In this document: piece after piece, positions 62,601-64,000 of the stretch
Position numbering within the stretch: position 1 is the stretch's first letter
Layout: every line of letters begins with the position of its first letter
NCBI GenBank assembly: GCA_017548165.1
Contig: JAFYMW010000032.1
Span: forward strand, 1 to 64,000
DNA: 64,000 nt
From: Bacteroidaceae bacterium
GTDB lineage: Bacteria > Bacteroidota > Bacteroidia > Bacteroidales > Bacteroidaceae
Reading direction: 5' to 3'
Made by a program: the position numbers and the translations under genes
The notes under the pieces: generated by a model
Told to the model about the DNA's origin: nothing
The model's database searches: none
What the model saw: only the letters and a program-made list of their open reading frames with translations

Positions 62601-63084
62601 TATGCTCGTGAAGAAAGTTAAGTGTAACTTCCGTACTATGGGCAAGAAATTTGGTAAGCAAATGAAGGCTGTTGCTGCTGCTGTTGCTCTTATGGATCAA
62701 GCACAGATTTCTCTTCTCGAACAGGGTTGCGTCACCCTCATGGTTGAAGGGGCCGAGGCTTTAATAGAGCTTGAAGATGTAGAGATTTATAGCGAGGACA
62801 TCCCAGGTTGGAGCGTTGCCAATGCTGGTACACTCACTGTTGCACTTGATCTTACCATTACCGACGAACTTCGTCTCGAAGGTATGGCTCGCGAGATTAT
62901 CCGTAGCATACAGCAACTTCGTAAGGATAGTGGTTTCGAAATCACAGACCGCATTATTGTCACCTTGCCCGATAACGAGGATACTCATGCTTGCTTGTCA
63001 GCTAACTATGACTATGTCACCAGTCAGGTACTTGCAACAGAGGTTCGTTTTGCTGGAGAGACTATAGCTGTAGAAAAAGTCTAA
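59671..63084 (+). CDS. ileS: Isoleucyl-tRNA synthetase
   Basis: From ATG 59671 (MSKKFAERTKLNLSEV) the protein has 1137 residues, longer than E. coli IleS (938), which is the length of the eukaryote-like IleS2 type associated with low mupirocin sensitivity. HIGH motif PSANGHPGIHH, KMSK motif LKMSKRLGNA, and the editing domain lie in order; the C-terminal Zn finger of the IleS1 type is missing. The upstream in-frame ATGs at 59605 and 59617 lie before or inside the promoter. Confidence 0.96.
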   Translation: MSKKFAERTKLNLSEVNSEVLAQWDAEDVFHKSMSEREGCPSFIFFEGPPSANGHPGIHHVLARSLKDTFCRFKTMKGFQVKRKAGWDTHGLPVELGVEKELGITKEDIGTKISIEDYNRRCRENVMMFTSEWADLSHKMGYWVDMENPYITYDNKYIESLWWLLKQLYNKDLLYKGYTIQPYSPAAGTGLSSHELNQPGCYRDVKDTTATVQFRVLSVAGCSAANALPQANLFILAWTTTPWTLPSNTALCVGPKIDYVAVKGQNPYTNEEAVYIVAENLVSAHFKAEEGVALEILWKGKGSELVGIKYQQLLPWVKPCAIEDGKPVVKEDEAFRVIPGDYVTTEDGTGIVHIAPTFGADDAKVAKDAGIPSLFIVDKAGDTRPMVDFTGKYFLPEDMNPDFYELCVNKENYAKHQGQYVKNAYDPKYNVDGKYDEKAATKDMDLNVLLCIEMKEEGTAFKIEKHVHNYPHCWRTDKPVLYYPLDSWFIRSTAAKERMIELNKTILWKPESTGAGRFGKWLENLNDWNLSRSRYWGTPLPIWRNRDTREEICIGSVEELFNEIEKAVVAGVMQSNPLKDKGFVPGDMSQENYDKIDLHRPYVDHIKLVGESGAVLTRELDLIDVWFDSGAMPYAQIHYPFENKELLDNGTCFPADFIAEGVDQTRGWFFTLHAISTMVFDSVSYKAVISNGLVLDKNGLKMSKRLGNAIDPFGAIDQYGSDAVRWYMMTNSQPWDNLKFDVDGVKEVTGSFFGKLYQTYSFLTMYANVDGWNFSEAEVPVAERPEMDRWILSSLNSLVRDVEQCYEDYEPTRAGRLIQTFIVDNVSNWFVRLSKKRFWGGDMTADKLSAYQTLYTCLETVARLMAPIAPYYADRLYRDLHEGRGEEDVRSVHLAKFPVADLSLIDTEQEERMALAQQVTSMIHSLRKKEAISVKQPLQRIAIPALNAEQQERILAMKQLILDEVNVKEIEFVEGAGMLVKKVKCNFRTMGKKFGKQMKAVAAAVALMDQAQISLLEQGCVTLMVEGAEALIELEDVEIYSEDIPGWSVANAGTLTVALDLTITDELRLEGMAREIIRSIQQLRKDSGFEITDRIIVTLPDNEDTHACLSANYDYVTSQVLATEVRFAGETIAVEKV

Positions 63085-63093
63085 CTTATAGTC

Positions 63094-63708
63094 ATGAGTA
63101 GGAAGAACAATCAGATAATAATGGCCGCTAGCATAACGCTGGCGGCTATTATCATAGACCAGGTAATAAAGATATTGGTAAAGACCAATATGTATATGCA
63201 CGAGGTTATTGAGGTAACCTCATGGTTCAAGATATTGTTCACAGAGAATAGGGGTATGGCATTCGGTATGGAGATAATGGATAAATTGTTTCTCACCTCA
63301 TTTCGTATTGTTGCCGTATGTTTCCTTATATATATAATAGGTAAGCGCATCAGCAAGGGTATTGACAATCTTTTCCTTTTGTGCCTTTCACTGGTTCTTG
63401 CTGGAGCAACGGGAAATATCATCGATTGTTTGTTCTATGGATTGATTTTCAACAATCCGCCAGCTCCTATCGTTGCCGAGTTCGTCCCTTTTGGAACAGG
63501 TTATGACCAGTTGTTTTATGGTAGGGTGGTGGATATGTTCTATTTCCCATTGGTAGAATGGAACTGGCCAGACTGGCTCCCTTATATTGGAGGTGATCAT
63601 TTTATATTCTTCTCTCCAATATTCAACTTTGCCGATGCATGCATATCCTGTTCGGTAATCATTATGATGTTGTTTTGCCGTAAACAGTTGCAAGAATTAT
63701 TGAAATAA
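63094..63708 (+). CDS. lspA: Lipoprotein signal peptidase
   Basis: The 204-residue protein has four TM helices and the two catalytic Asp in GATGNIIDCLFYG and FNFADACISC; FTENRGMAFG is the substrate-site motif. An insertion of some 30 residues in the last periplasmic loop, typical of Bacteroidetes LspA, separates them. It cleaves signal peptides before the lipidated Cys of lipoproteins such as those in this window. It starts 9 bases after ileS. Confidence 0.95.
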   Translation: MSRKNNQIIMAASITLAAIIIDQVIKILVKTNMYMHEVIEVTSWFKILFTENRGMAFGMEIMDKLFLTSFRIVAVCFLIYIIGKRISKGIDNLFLLCLSLVLAGATGNIIDCLFYGLIFNNPPAPIVAEFVPFGTGYDQLFYGRVVDMFYFPLVEWNWPDWLPYIGGDHFIFFSPIFNFADACISCSVIIMMLFCRKQLQELLK

Positions 63709-63713
63709 GCCTC

Positions 63714-64000
63714 ATGTCTTCAAGCTTAAAGCGTTTTTGTCCGTTTGTATTCCTCTTGCTTACTTTTGCATGTACCCCAAACAGGCCTTCGTATGTCTTG
63801 TCGGAAGATCAATTGGAGGATGTCCTTATCGATTACCAATTGGCCCTGGCAATGGCAGAGGTACAGAGTGGAGATATGCAGGAAAACAGATATGTACTCA
63901 CACAATCTGTTTTGAAGAAGCATGGTCTTACCGAAGCCGACTTGGATACATCTTTGCTATATTGGTGTCGCCATTCCGAAAAGATGGTGAAGATATGTGA
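63714..64000 (+). CDS. DUF4296 lipoprotein, 3'-truncated by the window
   Basis: From ATG 63714 the first 95 codons encode a lipoprotein signal (FCPFVFLLLTFAC, Cys20) and the helical DUF4296 start (VLSEDQLEDVLIDYQLALAM). Genes of this family normally follow lspA in Bacteroidales. Function unknown; the C-terminal part is outside the window. Confidence 0.8.
   Translation, partial: MSSSLKRFCPFVFLLLTFACTPNRPSYVLSEDQLEDVLIDYQLALAMAEVQSGDMQENRYVLTQSVLKKHGLTEADLDTSLLYWCRHSEKMVKIC

Overview
The window looks like a chromosomal segment of a Bacteroidales bacterium, most likely Prevotella or a close relative. The reasons are the many promoters with a TAnnTTTG -7 box (several with a TTG or TTTG about 20 bases upstream), weak Shine-Dalgarno sites before most genes, a complete six-gene Na+-NQR operon, gldE next to ssb, a Rho factor with a long lysine-rich N-terminal insertion, and lspA followed by a DUF4296 lipoprotein. 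No species can be named from the sequence alone.

Layout. 1-3.7 kb is a decayed mobile zone: the edge of an IS66-like element, an IS21 element reduced to an istA'-'istB remnant, two out-of-order pieces of a type III restriction (Res) gene, a surface-polysaccharide-type acetyltransferase behind a probable invertible promoter (20-bp inverted repeats at 2337-2356 and 2509-2528), and an IS982 copy whose transposase carries an in-frame stop. 3.9-10.1 kb is a tripartite RND efflux operon (adaptor, pump, outer membrane factor) on the minus strand with a palindromic operator candidate in its leader. 10.2-19.6 kb holds rng, a tiny basic ribosome-associated-type protein, a TIGR02757 protein, ssb, gldE and a TamB-like giant. 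19.7-25.7 kb is nqrABCDEF, in which NqrC carries an N-terminal rubredoxin-like domain. 25.9-31.4 kb has a C10 protease, an HD hydrolase, lptD and a small lipoprotein, then tRNA-Cys.

32.4-38.4 kb is the most accessory-looking stretch. It holds a DUF5009-type membrane protein and an alpha/beta hydrolase, then a three-gene cassette of unrecognised genes (34.69-36.95 kb; one with possible uracil-DNA-glycosylase-like features), an Mpv17-like membrane protein, and then the severed C-terminal tail of a second copy of the same hydrolase. The cassette is thus bracketed by paralogous hydrolase ends and is the best candidate here for an undescribed system.

38.5-64 kb is mostly housekeeping: nhaD, a DbpA-like helicase with a DEFD motif, ettA, rho, a second ABC-F ATPase, a phosphosugar mutase, an FHA protein with a HU/SPOR protein, an RhlE-type helicase, the lon-tgt-lptF/G run, trmN6, a hypothetical gene, a GH25 lysozyme, ileS, lspA and a truncated DUF4296 lipoprotein gene at the window edge. 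Strong intrinsic terminators separate most convergent units.
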